A stretch of 64,000 nucleotides of DNA from Apoderus coryli (taxonomy: Eukaryota; Arthropoda; Insecta; Coleoptera; Attelabidae), in assembly GCA_911728435.2 (NCBI GenBank), contig OU452212.1, positions 1,308,563-1,372,562 on the forward strand, in the 5' to 3' direction. The notes beneath the pieces were generated by a model, which saw only the letters and a program-made list of their open reading frames with translations, was not told the DNA's origin and searched no databases. The position numbers were made by a program, and so were the translations under genes. This document shows, piece after piece, positions 10,601 through 19,732 of this stretch (its first letter is position 1; the number at the start of each line of letters is the position of its first letter).

Positions 10601-13100
10601 TGTGAATATACGCGAAGATGCTACCTCAATCCTGGATAGATTCCAAGTCCAATAAACTCATCAATTTCGCTGGGGTATATTCCCATTGGTTCTGAGTATT
10701 TGGTGCACACATGATCATATTTCAAAACTATTTTTATAAGTCTAGCATTTGTAGATCTCCCTGAAGTTGCGTCCTTCCAATCGAAATTGGAAATTAGTTT
10801 GAGGTTAAGTGACAAAACAAGATTTACAACTGATTTTCAAGAAGTTTGAATCATTATCAGTAATTTTTAAAGTGTCCGTGCAAACATCTTCTTAAGTTTA
10901 TTTATGTTCAATCGGATTACGAACTGACTTAGCCGCAGATAGCCGATCCAGTCGTTAATCATCCTCAACGTCTCTCTCGGCCATCTTGGCAAAACCTCAT
11001 TCACTAAAATACTTGCAAGTCACGGTTCAATTATTACACTTATCATTTTCCGTGGGACACGAGCGGCGTTGCCGAAAGAGATGCCTTGACACACATACTT
11101 CGGTAGAAGCTTCATTCTCGTTATTTTATCCTCACCGGTATCTAGACGATGATCGCTGGTGGGTATCCTCATCATCTTATAAATGAGTCCTTCCTGCCAG
11201 ACCCTGTCGAAGGCTCGGGCCACATCTAGAAACACGATTCCCATGACTTGGCACCAGTTCAGTCCTTGTGCTGCGTACTCAACGAGTCTTAAACGTTGTA
11301 GCTCCGTGTTGTGGTTGGCCCTGAACTGAAACTGCTCGTCGGGGATTACCACTAACTCGTCTGAGAACTCACGAAGCCGCCAGAGGATAATTCCTTTTGC
11401 TATCTTGGACAGGGCGTTCAGTAAACTAATGGGCCTACAGTTCTGAGGGAACTTCCTTGCCCTGCTTAAGTAGCATCACTACTTTAGCCTCCTTCCACTT
11501 GCAGGGAAGTGTCCCAGTTGTAGAATGCAATGGTCGCGATTCCTGCAGTGCCCTTCCTTGGCAACAGCTTTAGCGTCTTGTTGCTAACTCCGTCGGAGCC
11601 TGGTGCTTTCTCCTTCGTCAAATGTTGGATTATGATCCGTTTCTCTTCTGTGTTTGCCGGTCTTAGTGGATCTCCTTCCATGTCCCGCTGCCTGATCTGT
11701 CTGACAAACCTGTGAGCCTCGTCCTCTAGCTCTTCATCGTCATCATGATGTATATTCTCCCTACAGTCCTTGTCAAGGCAGTCAGGAAATGCCTCAGTGC
11801 TGCTATGTTGGACAGAGCGTTCAGTAAAGTGATCGGTTTAAAGTTCTGAGGGAACTTCCTTGCCCTGCTTAGGTAGCATCACTACTATAGCCTCCTTCCA
11901 CTTTGCAGGGAAGTGTCCCGCTGCCGTTGACAATGGTCGCGATTCCTGCAATGCCCTTCATCGGCAACCGTTTTAGCTAACTCTGTCGGGGTCTGGTGTC
12001 TTCTTGATATTCAAATGATGAATTATGCTCCGTATTTATTCTGTGGTTGCCGGTTTTAGTGGATCTCCTTTCATGTCCCGCTGCCTGATCTGTCTGACAA
12101 ACCTCTGGGCTTCGCCCTCTAGCTCCTCGTCGTCATCAGGATGTATATTCTCCCTACACTCCCTTTCAAAGCAGTCAGCAAAAGCCTCAGCCATTTCCTG
12201 GTCCGTGTAGATGATCCTCATGAGTGGGACAGAATGAGTATTCGTGGCCCGCAGGGCTTTCATCTTCTTCCATGCGCTACCGTCCTTGGTGTTTAGTTCT
12301 TCTAGCTTCTTTTGCCATTGGTTCCCAAGATGTTCCCGTAGTTGTAGCTTCACTTCCGCGTTGAGTCTGTTGAGGTTTGCTCTGTCTTCAGGGGCTTGGG
12401 TCTACCTGTATATTCTCTGTGCTCGATTCTTCTCTCGAATCTATGCTTTGATTGATGCCGGGATTTCTTTTGCTCTTTCTGGAGGAGGTACAATCCTGTA
12501 GGACTTCTTGGATGCTCCGTTCCATGGGCCAAACCGCGCTCTTCAGATTCTCTGGCGTTGAAAGCCGTGGAACGTTGACGTAAGTTCTGTAAACCTCTTC
12601 TGGGAACCGTTCTCAGTTGGTCCTGTATTCGATGTAGGTGTCTTCTTCCAGTACTCCATCTCCAAGCTGCAGTAACACCGGGTTATGGTCTCAGGTTGTT
12701 AGACTCCCGGGTTATAGAGCAGTTTGCAAGTTATTGCGATCGTGTTCATCTGCAAGCAGCTCTGTTTTTCTTTTGTTTTTAATGCTGTCAATGTAATTGA
12801 CCTGTCATTCTAATGAAAGTCGCGATTTGCCTCCTTTTTCGGTTTTAGGCTGAAGACTTACAAGATCTCTTCCCACTCCTCATCATGACCAGCTTGGTGT
12901 ATTTAGAAAGCCGATGTATACAAATTCGCAGCAACGCAGTATTAATAACGGGTATACTATACGCTGAAATGACGGAAGACAGTCGGTCGAAAGTGTCATT
13001 TGGGAAAGTGTGCGATAGATTGATGAAGTTACTAGGAGATGAAAACGAAGAGGTTCGAGTCGAGGCGGCACAAGCGATTGCCGCATTATTTGTGAACTAG
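1621..13100 (+). CDS. MROH1: Maestro heat-like repeat-containing protein family member 1 (C-terminal half)
   Basis: Eight exons with consistent phases join into about 828 codons: 1621-2159, 2218-2690, 6022-6378, 6613-6905, 9643-9793, 10011-10296, 10352-10486 and 12849-13100 (stop TAG). All have GT donors and AG acceptors. The first exon starts in mid-codon, so the 5' part lies left of the window; vertebrate MROH1 is about twice this length. The protein is alpha-helical HEAT-type repeat throughout. 'RKIGLQGLGYAAENL', 'RIASIRLFGDL' and the end 'LLGDENEEVRVEAAQAIAALF' line up with the conserved C-terminus of MROH1. Known role of the family: a large HEAT-repeat scaffold, reported at lysosomes in mammals. 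Introns 2, 4 and 7 are swollen by transposon relics, while every exon seen is open. The family call is firm; single exon edges rest on splice consensus and phase. Confidence 0.9.
3109..3360 (-). repeat. Dispersed repeat, inverted partner of 33005-33095 plus 33765-34000
   Basis: This intronic stretch is matched in opposite orientation near 33.8 kb. Minus-strand translation gives 'NGIYLRLCDYCD' followed by 'TPRKRRVRILYYLLYC'; the partner gives 'NGIYLRLCDYCD' and 'TPRKRRVGILYYLLYC'. The flank 'gtgccaacgtggactcgg' (3340-3357) matches the complement at about 33050-33067. It behaves as one transposon family. I cannot say whether the conserved peptide is real coding sequence or part of an LTR. Confidence 0.65.
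4245..4819 (-). pseudogene. Non-LTR retrotransposon reverse transcriptase relic
   Basis: Two overlapping frames read 'YTDFSKAIDKIDHCLI', then 'GTPQGSTLAPLLFAIFVND' and 'LLFADDLKLYR', which are RT motifs A, B and C (F/YADD) of a LINE ORF2. A frameshift near 4600-4750 and a missing N-terminus make it a pseudogene. It lies antisense in MROH1 intron 2. Confidence 0.85.
5202..5711. repeat. Large inverted repeat made of transposase HTH fragments
   Basis: The left arm (about 5305-5462) and right arm (about 5550-5711) are inverted copies joined by about 90 bp. Both carry 'ttcaattcctgagttatt' or its complement and a long shared block around 'tttaaatctttgtttaaaa'. The encoded minus-strand peptide, 'YSTTQRILNKDLKLHPYK' followed by 'ELKPRDH', is the HTH/linker part of a DUF4817-type Tc1/mariner transposase. 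Transcribed within the MROH1 pre-mRNA it could fold into a hairpin of roughly 150 bp. Confidence 0.8.
6964..7130. other. Intronic sequence, nothing recognised
   Basis: MROH1 intron 4 sequence between the exon ending at 6905 and the dispersed repeat that begins near 7130. I see no coding or structural signal. Confidence 0.4.
7130..7765 (+). repeat. Dispersed repeat, inverted partner of 60040-60400
   Basis: 'gacactacccaacggg' (7310) through 'caatataccgggtgtgaca' (about 7767) is matched in reverse complement at 60040-60370. Shared features are the 'accggatgcaatatttttattacaatat' region, the 'ggattagtgctt' block and a translatable 'FFHSYEYRPIKLS' (7550-7595), which reads 'FFHSFEYRPMELS' in the partner. 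The boundary ..GGGTGTGACA resembles an LTR or TIR end. Family not identified. Confidence 0.7.
7909..9349 (-). pseudogene. Non-LTR retrotransposon ORF2 relic (RT to C-terminus)
   Basis: Reading the minus strand from 9349: 'ILLDFSRAFDTVNHKSIL' (RT motif A), then after a gap 'RLVYADDLKILQ' (motif C, about 8398-8440), then the thumb/C-terminal stretch 'LLYYAFVRSKLEFAS' down to 7909. Several frames and stops separate the blocks, and about 8560-8900 looks like inserted or decayed sequence. It is antisense in MROH1 intron 4. Confidence 0.8.
10621..10815 (-). other. Open frame of unknown origin in an MROH1 intron
   Basis: A 64-codon frame includes 'LISNFDWKDATSGRS' and 'YSEPMGIYPSEIDEF'. Its composition looks protein-like rather than random, but I do not recognise a family. 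It may be a fragment of a transposon ORF1 or of a copied host exon. Confidence 0.2.
11020..12532 (-). pseudogene. Jockey-like non-LTR retrotransposon relic with internal duplication
   Basis: On the minus strand, 'LREHLGNQWQKKLEEL' and 'ALRATNTHSVPL' (12353-12036) are followed by 'KEKAPGSDGVSNKTLKLL' (11681-11484) and 'VFLDVARAFDRVW' (11352-11020). These are the fingers and palm entry of a jockey-clade reverse transcriptase. The segment 'ggatctccttccatgtcccgctgcctgatctgtct' (about 11668-11702) recurs at about 12060-12096, and the upstream part near 11380-11640 recurs at 11810-12050. Antisense in MROH1 intron 7; broken by frameshifts. Confidence 0.8.
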
Positions 13101-13209
13101 TTTTCACATCGTAGTAATAGATTGTTACTGTTCTAATCGCAGCTAAGTTTCAAATGATATTTTATTTTGTTAAATTATTTTTAAATACATTATAGTATGA
13201 TCAATATAC

Positions 13210-13340
13210 AGGTTGCAAGGAATATCGAAGAAGAATCCGGCACGTATGCAGTTAGTAAGATTGTTCGGGCACCTCAGTGACATATTAGATCTTAACTGTC
13301 AATGTCAAACAACTAGTTATGTCAGCTGGGCTTTATGACG
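13210..13340 (+). pseudogene. MROH-like exon remnant downstream of the MROH1 stop
   Basis: After an acceptor-like 'atatacag' an open frame reads 'LQGISKKNPARMQLVRLFGHLSDILD' in two parts: LQGISKKNPARMQ, then LVRLFGHLSDILD. It runs on to TGA near 13338. 'RLFGHL' is the form of the MROH1 signature that exon 10011-10296 spells as RLFGDL. It may be an alternative 3' exon, or the stump of a duplicated MROH exon. The match is short, so this is tentative. Confidence 0.35.
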
Positions 13341-13719
13341 TTTGTTATGACATTGGTTACATGCAACTAAAAGTCATTTAATTGGTTTAAATCACCCCAC
13401 GATATATTTTAATGTTTCAAAATACTGAAACCCAATTATATTTTGGTTACAAATTGGCCAGAAATATTTTCCAAAAACAATTGCCAAGGTATGTCCAAAT
13501 TGGACACTTCTGATAGGAAACACCGATTTCTAGAGGAATTAGAAGAAAACTAACCTACATGTCACGAGCTCGATTTTCAAACTAAATCAAATGTCGAAAA
13601 CCGCATGTCGATATCTTGAACCGTTTAAAAGATACAGGGTGGCTTTGACTTTTATGCATTTTTGGGCTCATTGAATGAAGTCGATTAGTTTTTTATCGGT
13701 GGGTTTGATTTTGAGACTC

Positions 13720-13927
13720 GCCAGTGACCAGTGTATAGTCTCACCAGAACAACACCCCCAACCCAACCCAGCACCGAGCCGGAACATCCAGATAAAAGCC
13801 GCATTCGGAATTTTCCATAAGATCCAACCTCTAGAGATGATGATTTAAACGACAATGACCAGTGTATAGTCCCACCAGACAGCGCAGATGAGATTTACGC
13901 ATACTTAGTAAGCGCCTTCGAATGTGC
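13720..13927. repeat. Short direct repeat next to the LINE 3' end
   Basis: 'gaccagtgtatagtc' at about 13726-13740 recurs at about 13857-13871, each followed by a variant of 'yaccaga'. This 132-bp spaced direct repeat ends about 50 bp before the AAT tail of the LINE. Significance unknown. Confidence 0.5.
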
Positions 13928-14242
13928 CAAATAATAATAATAATAATAATAATAAATCGACTTTATTTCAATTAACAGTTTAACGTCACAATATATGTAT
14001 ATAAAACAAAGATCTGCATCAGGCGAAGTCTAGCCATTGGCTATTCTAACTTAACCCTACGCAAGATCTATCCCACCTCTAAAATACAATTTGCATTTGG
14101 AATATACAAATCAATTTCTTACTCTTCCTACATCTCACAGTAAACACTAAATAAGGTTAGAGTAAATCCTAAAAGCGCACATCTCTCAGCGAACCATCAG
14201 CGTTCAAATTACACATCTAGATAATATGTTCACCTTATACTG

Positions 14243-17035
14243 CTATATCAATGTCTCAAATAAATATTTTTTATATTTAAACTTGAATTTGTTGATATTG
14301 AATATTTTAAATTGCTCAGGAATAGAGTTATATAGGTTGATCGCATTATAGATAAAACTACGACAGAACATTGCAGTGCGGTGCTTAGGTACTGTATATT
14401 TATTTGTGAATCTTAAAGGTTGGGTATGAATCATGGACCTCTTAATAAATTTGTTTTTTAAATATTTGAATGAATACTTATGATTTAATATTTTGTGAAC
14501 AAAAGAGGCTAGGTGATGACGTCTCCTATCAATCATATTAAGCCAACCCGTCTCCTTAATTTTATGGGAAATATGGTCTCTTTTTCTTAAACCATAGATG
14601 AGGCGACAACAACTATTTTGCACCTTTTGTATGCGATTCTTATCCACCTCATATAAACACGAACCATACAAAAAGTCACAGTATGTGAAATGTGACAAAA
14701 CAAGTGTTTCACAAAGTTTCTTCTTTAGAGAGAAGTTTAGAATATGACGATTTGAATATAGAAGTCTTAAGGACATGTAAGCTTTTTTTGTTAAATTTTT
14801 TACATGCTCACAGAAACGCAAATCTGACGAAAGAAGAAGACCTAGATCATTTGCACTTTCAGTAAAATGTATAATGATGTTATCCATATGGATTCTCATA
14901 TTGTTAGTTAAGAAGTTTTTATTTTTTATGTTTCCAAAGCATAGAATTTTAGTTTTCTCCGAATTTAATTGTAATGCGTGTTTTTTTGAAATTTCTTGAA
15001 TAGAATTCAGCTCATTATTAATAATTTCAGCACTCTCATGATATTCCTCCACTTTAAGGTTGTATAATATTTGCATATCATCCGCATAGGCTCCAACTTT
15101 ACCTGCAGATATAGAATTTATAATTTTCGCTGTATAGATGATAAAAAGCAGAGGCGCCAGTACAGAGCCCTGCGGAACACCAGAAAGTATATTTGTGGTA
15201 GACGAGAATTCACTATTTGATTGGATTTTTTGTTTTCTATTTTGTAAATATGATCTGATCAATGATAAAGAGTTAGTGTCGAAATTATAAAATTGAAGCT
15301 TTGAGAGAAGCAGTTTATGATTGACTGTGTCAAACGCCTTTGAGTAGTCCAGCAAGACCAGCACACTACTTAACCCCCCGTCACGTGCCTCGAAAATGTC
15401 GTTAATAATTGTTGTTAGCGTACTGCCCGTACTGCACCCCTCTCTGAAACCACATTGATTATCTGGGATTATTGAATTCTCATTACAATAGTCTACTATT
15501 TGTTTAAAAATAATTTTTTCCAATATTTTTGATATTGTTGGTAAAATACTAATGACTCTTAGATCGGAAAAATTTGAGGGATTTTTACATTTTGGAATTG
15601 GTTTACCAATTGCAATTTTCCATAGATTCGGAAAATAACTTTGTTCTATACAGGAGTTAATAATATTTGTGATTATGGGGTCTATATACGGTGAACAATA
15701 TTTAAGCATAGTAGAGTTAATGCCATCCACCCCCAGTGCCTCTGTTCTTATACCCTGTAGGGCATCATGAATATCCTCCACCCGTGCAAGCGTAAATGAA
15801 AACGATTGATCTGTATCAGAAACATTATTAGAATAAAAATTTATTAGCTCGTCACAATCCGCAGATACATATTGAGAGAAAGCTGCAAAGTATCTACCAA
15901 TATCCGAGGGGTCAGACAGCTGTTTTGGAATTTGGTTGCCTTTATTAGAACGCACATTTAGAGTAGAAAGAGCCTGCCATGTTTTTTTTGTGCTGCCACT
16001 TATTGATACTGTATTTAGATATGCTCTCTTTTCAGAACGTAGTGCGGTAAGCGCAAAGTTTCGTAGTTCTTTATAAGCCTCCCAATCAGCAGCCTCTCCA
16101 GTTCTTCTAAATTTTTGATAGGCCCTATCTCTGTTTTTCATAATTAGTTTTAGATTAGCTGTTAACCACGGAGCCTTAGGTTTTGAAACCCTAACAGTTT
16201 TTATTGGCGCATGTTTGTTATACAGAGTTAGTAAAAAATGATTAAATATATCGATTTTATTGTCAATATTATTTTCTGTTAGAATCTGATACCACGGTAT
16301 ATTAACCAAATCATTAATAAAGCTTTCATAATCAAAATTTTTATAGTCGCGAAAAGTAATCATCTTAGGTGGTGGTTTATTATAATTTAAATTAAGTTTT
16401 ACGTATACTATTCTATGGTCTGAGATTTCATCCGCGGGCATCGTGCCCGAACGTATAATTCTGTCACAATTAGACACAAATATTGGATCCAGCAATGTAC
16501 TAGAATTCGCCGTGACCCTCGTCGGCTCATTAATAATCTGTATCAAATTATACGATTCAAAACATTCTGTAATAGGGTTATATAAATTTAGAAAGTTAAC
16601 ATTTAGATCACCTAATATAATTATATTTTCATGCTCCGGAGAGACATTAGACAAAATATCATCAAAGCTACCCAGATAACCGCTGACATTTGTATGAGGT
16701 GGTCTGTAAAAAGTACCTAAAACTATTGATGTTGATTTCAGTCTTATGCGAATAAACAAATATTCTAATCCGTCACTCACATCCGCATCGATAGTAAGTA
16801 TTTCGGATCGATATCTAGACAAGACATATGCCCCAACACCACCGCCTCTACCATTTCTATCTTTCCTAAAAAATACATAATTAGGGATACTCACAATTTC
16901 GGAATCCATAGCAGGAGTGAGCCAGGTCTCCGACACCACAATTACATCAAACCTGTTTTCCTGAACAATTGTAGAAAATTCGTTAAATCCTGTAGAAATT
17001 GATCTCAGATTAAGATGTGCAATTAGCATAATCAC
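14243..17035 (-). CDS. LINE ORF2: endonuclease and reverse transcriptase (930 aa)
   Basis: The N-terminal third is an APE-type endonuclease/exonuclease/phosphatase domain, with 'VVSETWL' (about residue 34), 'NGRGGGVGAYV', 'IILGDLNVNF' and 'SDHRIVYVKL'. The middle is a reverse transcriptase: 'LLDYSKAFDTVNHKLL' (motif A), 'SGVPQGSVLAPLLFIIYT' (motif B) and 'GAYADDMQIL' (motif C). The C-terminal part, 'RIQKVQNSCCRLIYG' and 'TAMFCRSFIYNAINLYNS', is typical of CR1/jockey-type ORF2 tails. The catalytic aspartates are present and there is no internal stop, so the protein could be functional. It would nick target DNA and copy the element RNA by target-primed reverse transcription. The start used is the first Met ahead of the endonuclease fold. 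Clade assignment is uncertain. Confidence 0.93.
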   Translation of the reverse strand: MIMLIAHLNLRSISTGFNEFSTIVQENRFDVIVVSETWLTPAMDSEIVSIPNYVFFRKDRNGRGGGVGAYVLSRYRSEILTIDADVSDGLEYLFIRIRLKSTSIVLGTFYRPPHTNVSGYLGSFDDILSNVSPEHENIIILGDLNVNFLNLYNPITECFESYNLIQIINEPTRVTANSSTLLDPIFVSNCDRIIRSGTMPADEISDHRIVYVKLNLNYNKPPPKMITFRDYKNFDYESFINDLVNIPWYQILTENNIDNKIDIFNHFLLTLYNKHAPIKTVRVSKPKAPWLTANLKLIMKNRDRAYQKFRRTGEAADWEAYKELRNFALTALRSEKRAYLNTVSISGSTKKTWQALSTLNVRSNKGNQIPKQLSDPSDIGRYFAAFSQYVSADCDELINFYSNNVSDTDQSFSFTLARVEDIHDALQGIRTEALGVDGINSTMLKYCSPYIDPIITNIINSCIEQSYFPNLWKIAIGKPIPKCKNPSNFSDLRVISILPTISKILEKIIFKQIVDYCNENSIIPDNQCGFREGCSTGSTLTTIINDIFEARDGGLSSVLVLLDYSKAFDTVNHKLLLSKLQFYNFDTNSLSLIRSYLQNRKQKIQSNSEFSSTTNILSGVPQGSVLAPLLFIIYTAKIINSISAGKVGAYADDMQILYNLKVEEYHESAEIINNELNSIQEISKKHALQLNSEKTKILCFGNIKNKNFLTNNMRIHMDNIIIHFTESANDLGLLLSSDLRFCEHVKNLTKKAYMSLRLLYSNRHILNFSLKKKLCETLVLSHFTYCDFLYGSCLYEVDKNRIQKVQNSCCRLIYGLRKRDHISHKIKETGWLNMIDRRRHHLASFVHKILNHKYSFKYLKNKFIKRSMIHTQPLRFTNKYTVPKHRTAMFCRSFIYNAINLYNSIPEQFKIFNINKFKFKYKKYLFETLI

Positions 17036-17069
17036 TTACATTATACATACATAGCAGTACTGAAGTTGC

Positions 17070-17760
17070 TTATATCAATACTCCGTTACAAAACTGAATA
17101 CTTAAATTACGTAAACAAAGTTCTACTTTATTAAAAAAAAGAAAAAAATACGAAAAAGATAGCAGAGAATGATGATTCTGAACTAAAATTAATAGATTTT
17201 CACGCTTGAAGTGTTTCGCCAAGAGACGCGCCAAAACAAAAAAAATGGAAGAGAAAAAAAACGCAAGTTCCAGCAAATTTTTCGAGATCAACGGAGGTAA
17301 TTATAAATACCTCGCCCCCAAGTTTAGTATACAAAAGAAAAAAATAACAACTAAAAGCAAAGCAAACTTAAATAATGACACAAATACAATCTGTGCAGTT
17401 TTCTCATCATAAACAAGTACATACCTCAAATTAAAATGATTGACTACGTACCTGTACGGTAAATACACTATGCAAAGAAAAAAAAAAGTACCTAGTTCCA
17501 TAAAAGTAAATAAATAAATTCAGTATACCATACATATCCAAAACTGCTATACCATTTTGAACTTTAATATGTCTATAGGAAGTAAATCTAATAATCTTAC
17601 ACGTAAAAAAAACCAAGTAAACAAATGAGTAAATAATTGAACCGCTGCTTCTGTTCTGTGAAAACAAAATTGTTATTATGTGGTAAAACATACACTTACA
17701 TTATCAACAGTGATATAAGCGTTACAGTTTAGAGACATGAAGAGAAATAGAAACAAAAAG
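17070..17760. other. A-rich spacer between LINE ORF1 and ORF2
   Basis: About 760 bp separate the ORF1 stop from the ORF2 start on the minus strand. The stretch is AT-rich, with many A or T runs and no convincing coding sequence. This is unusually long for two-ORF LINEs, where the ORFs usually overlap or nearly touch. Confidence 0.5.
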
Positions 17761-17794
17761 GATTAACTTAATCAATTATGTAAGTAATTGAATT

Positions 17795-18493
17795 CTAATT
17801 TTCTTCTATAAGATCGTCTTCTGATTTGATGCATGTCTTTCTCTGGTCTCTGAAGACATACGTGAAACCATTAAATGTCCAGGCCGAATGACCATATTGT
17901 TCTCTAGCTTTTTTAAATATTTTTAAATTTTCGTTGGTTAACTTTTCTGTAATCACAATTCCAGATCCCTTGAGTTTTTTCTTATTTTTAAAAATATCAT
18001 CCCTTAACCATCTATTGCATAACTGGACACAAAGTGGTGGTGGTTTGTTCATTCTCTTTGTTTTTCTGTTAAATCGATAGAAATGATTTATATCGTGTTT
18101 GTTTACCTGTACACCAATCTTATTATTAACGATATCAATTATCTTCCCCAAATCACCTTCATTAGTTTCAGTTATTCCGTGAAACACAACAAATTTATTG
18201 TTATAATTCAATTCCAAATTTGTTATTTTTAAAGTATTATTATGCACTTTATCTTGAACTTCATTGATTTGTGTTTTTAATGAGTCCACCGATAGAACGA
18301 TAGAGTCCTTCAAACGTTTAATTTCGTCGAAAATATCTTTTCGTATTGAGTCAATGTCCAACCTGGATACAATATTATTCAGTTCTCTGGTAATATTTAT
18401 TTGTATATCTTCAAGAGCCTTGTTAAATGTATCCGCCATATTGTCCACACGTGTATTCATTTCTTTCACCGACATTGCGTGTTTAGAAGACAT
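17795..18493 (-). CDS. LINE ORF1: coiled-coil nucleic-acid-binding protein (232 aa)
   Basis: Residues 1-95 are rich in heptad-like I/L/N/D/K patterns ('LKDSIVLSVDSLKTQIN', 'KITNLELNYNN'), consistent with a coiled coil. They are followed by 'FVVFHGITET', 'FYRFNRKTK' and 'PPLCVQLCNRWLRDDIF', an arrangement like the RRM/CTD half of L1-type ORF1 proteins (Transposase_22-like). The end includes 'REQYGHSAWTFNGFTYV'. The protein probably trimerises and coats the element RNA. It lies upstream of ORF2 on the same strand and has no stop or frameshift. Confidence 0.8.
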   Translation of the reverse strand: MSSKHAMSVKEMNTRVDNMADTFNKALEDIQINITRELNNIVSRLDIDSIRKDIFDEIKRLKDSIVLSVDSLKTQINEVQDKVHNNTLKITNLELNYNNKFVVFHGITETNEGDLGKIIDIVNNKIGVQVNKHDINHFYRFNRKTKRMNKPPPLCVQLCNRWLRDDIFKNKKKLKGSGIVITEKLTNENLKIFKKAREQYGHSAWTFNGFTYVFRDQRKTCIKSEDDLIEEN

Positions 18494-18699
18494 TTTTGAT
18501 GTGTAAATTATGTCACTAGATCACTTTCAATTTTATAACTTTAAATCAACACACCGTTATACATATAATTCGCTCTTCTTTTATTGAAATTATAAAATTA
18601 CTCGGAGTCGATGTATAAATGACCTATCAGCTCACCAGCGCCATCTATCGCTCTCGCAAAATCTGGATGATTTTGCAAACATTTCTCAACTTTTGTCGT

Positions 18700-19730
18700 C
18701 ATGCAACAATTGAATATGTATTTGGCATTTGAAGGTTCTTATCCGATAAATTCTCCTTCAACCAACATCAAGGTTCATTCCCAAAATGCTGTGACTGACT
18801 TTCAGTTTCAATCAGCAGTCTGCGGTTCGCCAGACTCTGGACTCTCTGGCATACTTACCTTTTTCGTGGAATGTAGTCCACCTGGTTTCGTTCTTCAAAA
18901 CTACTTGAAGAGGAGCTAAATCGAGAAGTATAGCTGACTGTTTGGTGGATAATGCTCCAGTAAATGCCAGGAACGCCTTCGGTTGTTATCTGTAATGCTT
19001 TCGTCCACCAATCAATAGCTCCATTATAACCATAACCTATATACAATCTATTTGTTTGACTCGTTGACATGTCTATAGCTCAGTCTTGCCTATATTGCTG
19101 CCTTATCATGCTATGCTCCTTCCATACAGGGTAACCTGTATAATGCAAGAAGCAATTATCTCAAGACTTAATTTAGGCAACATCACCAGATCATCAGCGT
19201 ATGCGTGAAAATCAACTCCATATCCCTATTCCTGCCAGCAGATTCTTCACCAGTGAATTGGAGCGTCCATCCTTGAATAATTCTACCACGAACTATATAC
19301 AACTATTTCCATAATGTTTTCGATGGTGAGATACATAAAATGAAGGATGTCGCTCTTGATTATTCGTTTTTTCTTAGATGGGTGTCTGAAAGCAGTGCCA
19401 TGGCCCGATCTGCGATAAGCTGCAGCAGACAGCCGCCCTCAACTACGCACGCATTCTCACAATTCTTGTGTGTTTAGGTTGGAACCCGAACCACGGTCAT
19501 CGACTGCCAGATGCCAGCACCTACGCCTATGTAGTCCATAACTACGTGGCATTGGCAAGTCTACCGACTCGGCTGGGAATCCAACCCCTATCCACGCGAC
19601 CAGGTACTTTAATACCATGATCACGCCGACACCCGCTTGAGCATGTGGGCATCCCCGCCCCTAATTGCTTATTCCTTCCCTCTCAATTGGAAGTTTCAAG
19701 TAATCATGTTTAGTGATATGGATGTTGGGT
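18700..19730 (-). pseudogene. Decayed sequence with a LINE reverse transcriptase YADD fragment
   Basis: On the minus strand around 19240-19150 the translation reads 'YGVDFHAYADDLVMLP', RT motif C of a non-LTR element, followed by 'KLSLEIIASCII'. The rest of this kilobase has no continuous frame. It is presumably the 3' half of a decayed LINE. Confidence 0.6.
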
Positions 19731-19732
19731 TA

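Larger units (their letters stand above)
13928..18600 (-). mobile_element. Near full-length non-LTR retrotransposon (CR1/L2/jockey group) with open ORF1 and ORF2
   Basis: Read on the minus strand, the element has ORF1 (18493-17795), a spacer of about 760 bp, ORF2 (17035-14243) and a 3' UTR ending in 'aataaagtcgattta' plus an ATT microsatellite (13928-13955). An ATT-type tail rather than poly(A) is usual for several insect LINE clades. The 5' end near 18600 is approximate; I found no clear target-site duplication. Both ORFs are uninterrupted, which suggests a young insertion. A decayed relative with the same 3' end lies in the other orientation at 42240-43205. Confidence 0.85.

Noticed and set aside
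16443..16679. Plus-strand ORF inside the LINE ORF2
   Set aside because: Antisense shadow of the endonuclease domain with no recognisable domain.
17070..17691. Short ORFs in the spacer between LINE ORF1 and ORF2 as additional LINE proteins
   Set aside because: Composition is that of translated A/T runs (long F, K and L stretches); no motif.
14243..18493. Retrovirus-like or viral origin of the long ORFs
   Set aside because: Endonuclease and RT order, absence of LTRs, and an ATT tail identify a non-LTR retrotransposon.
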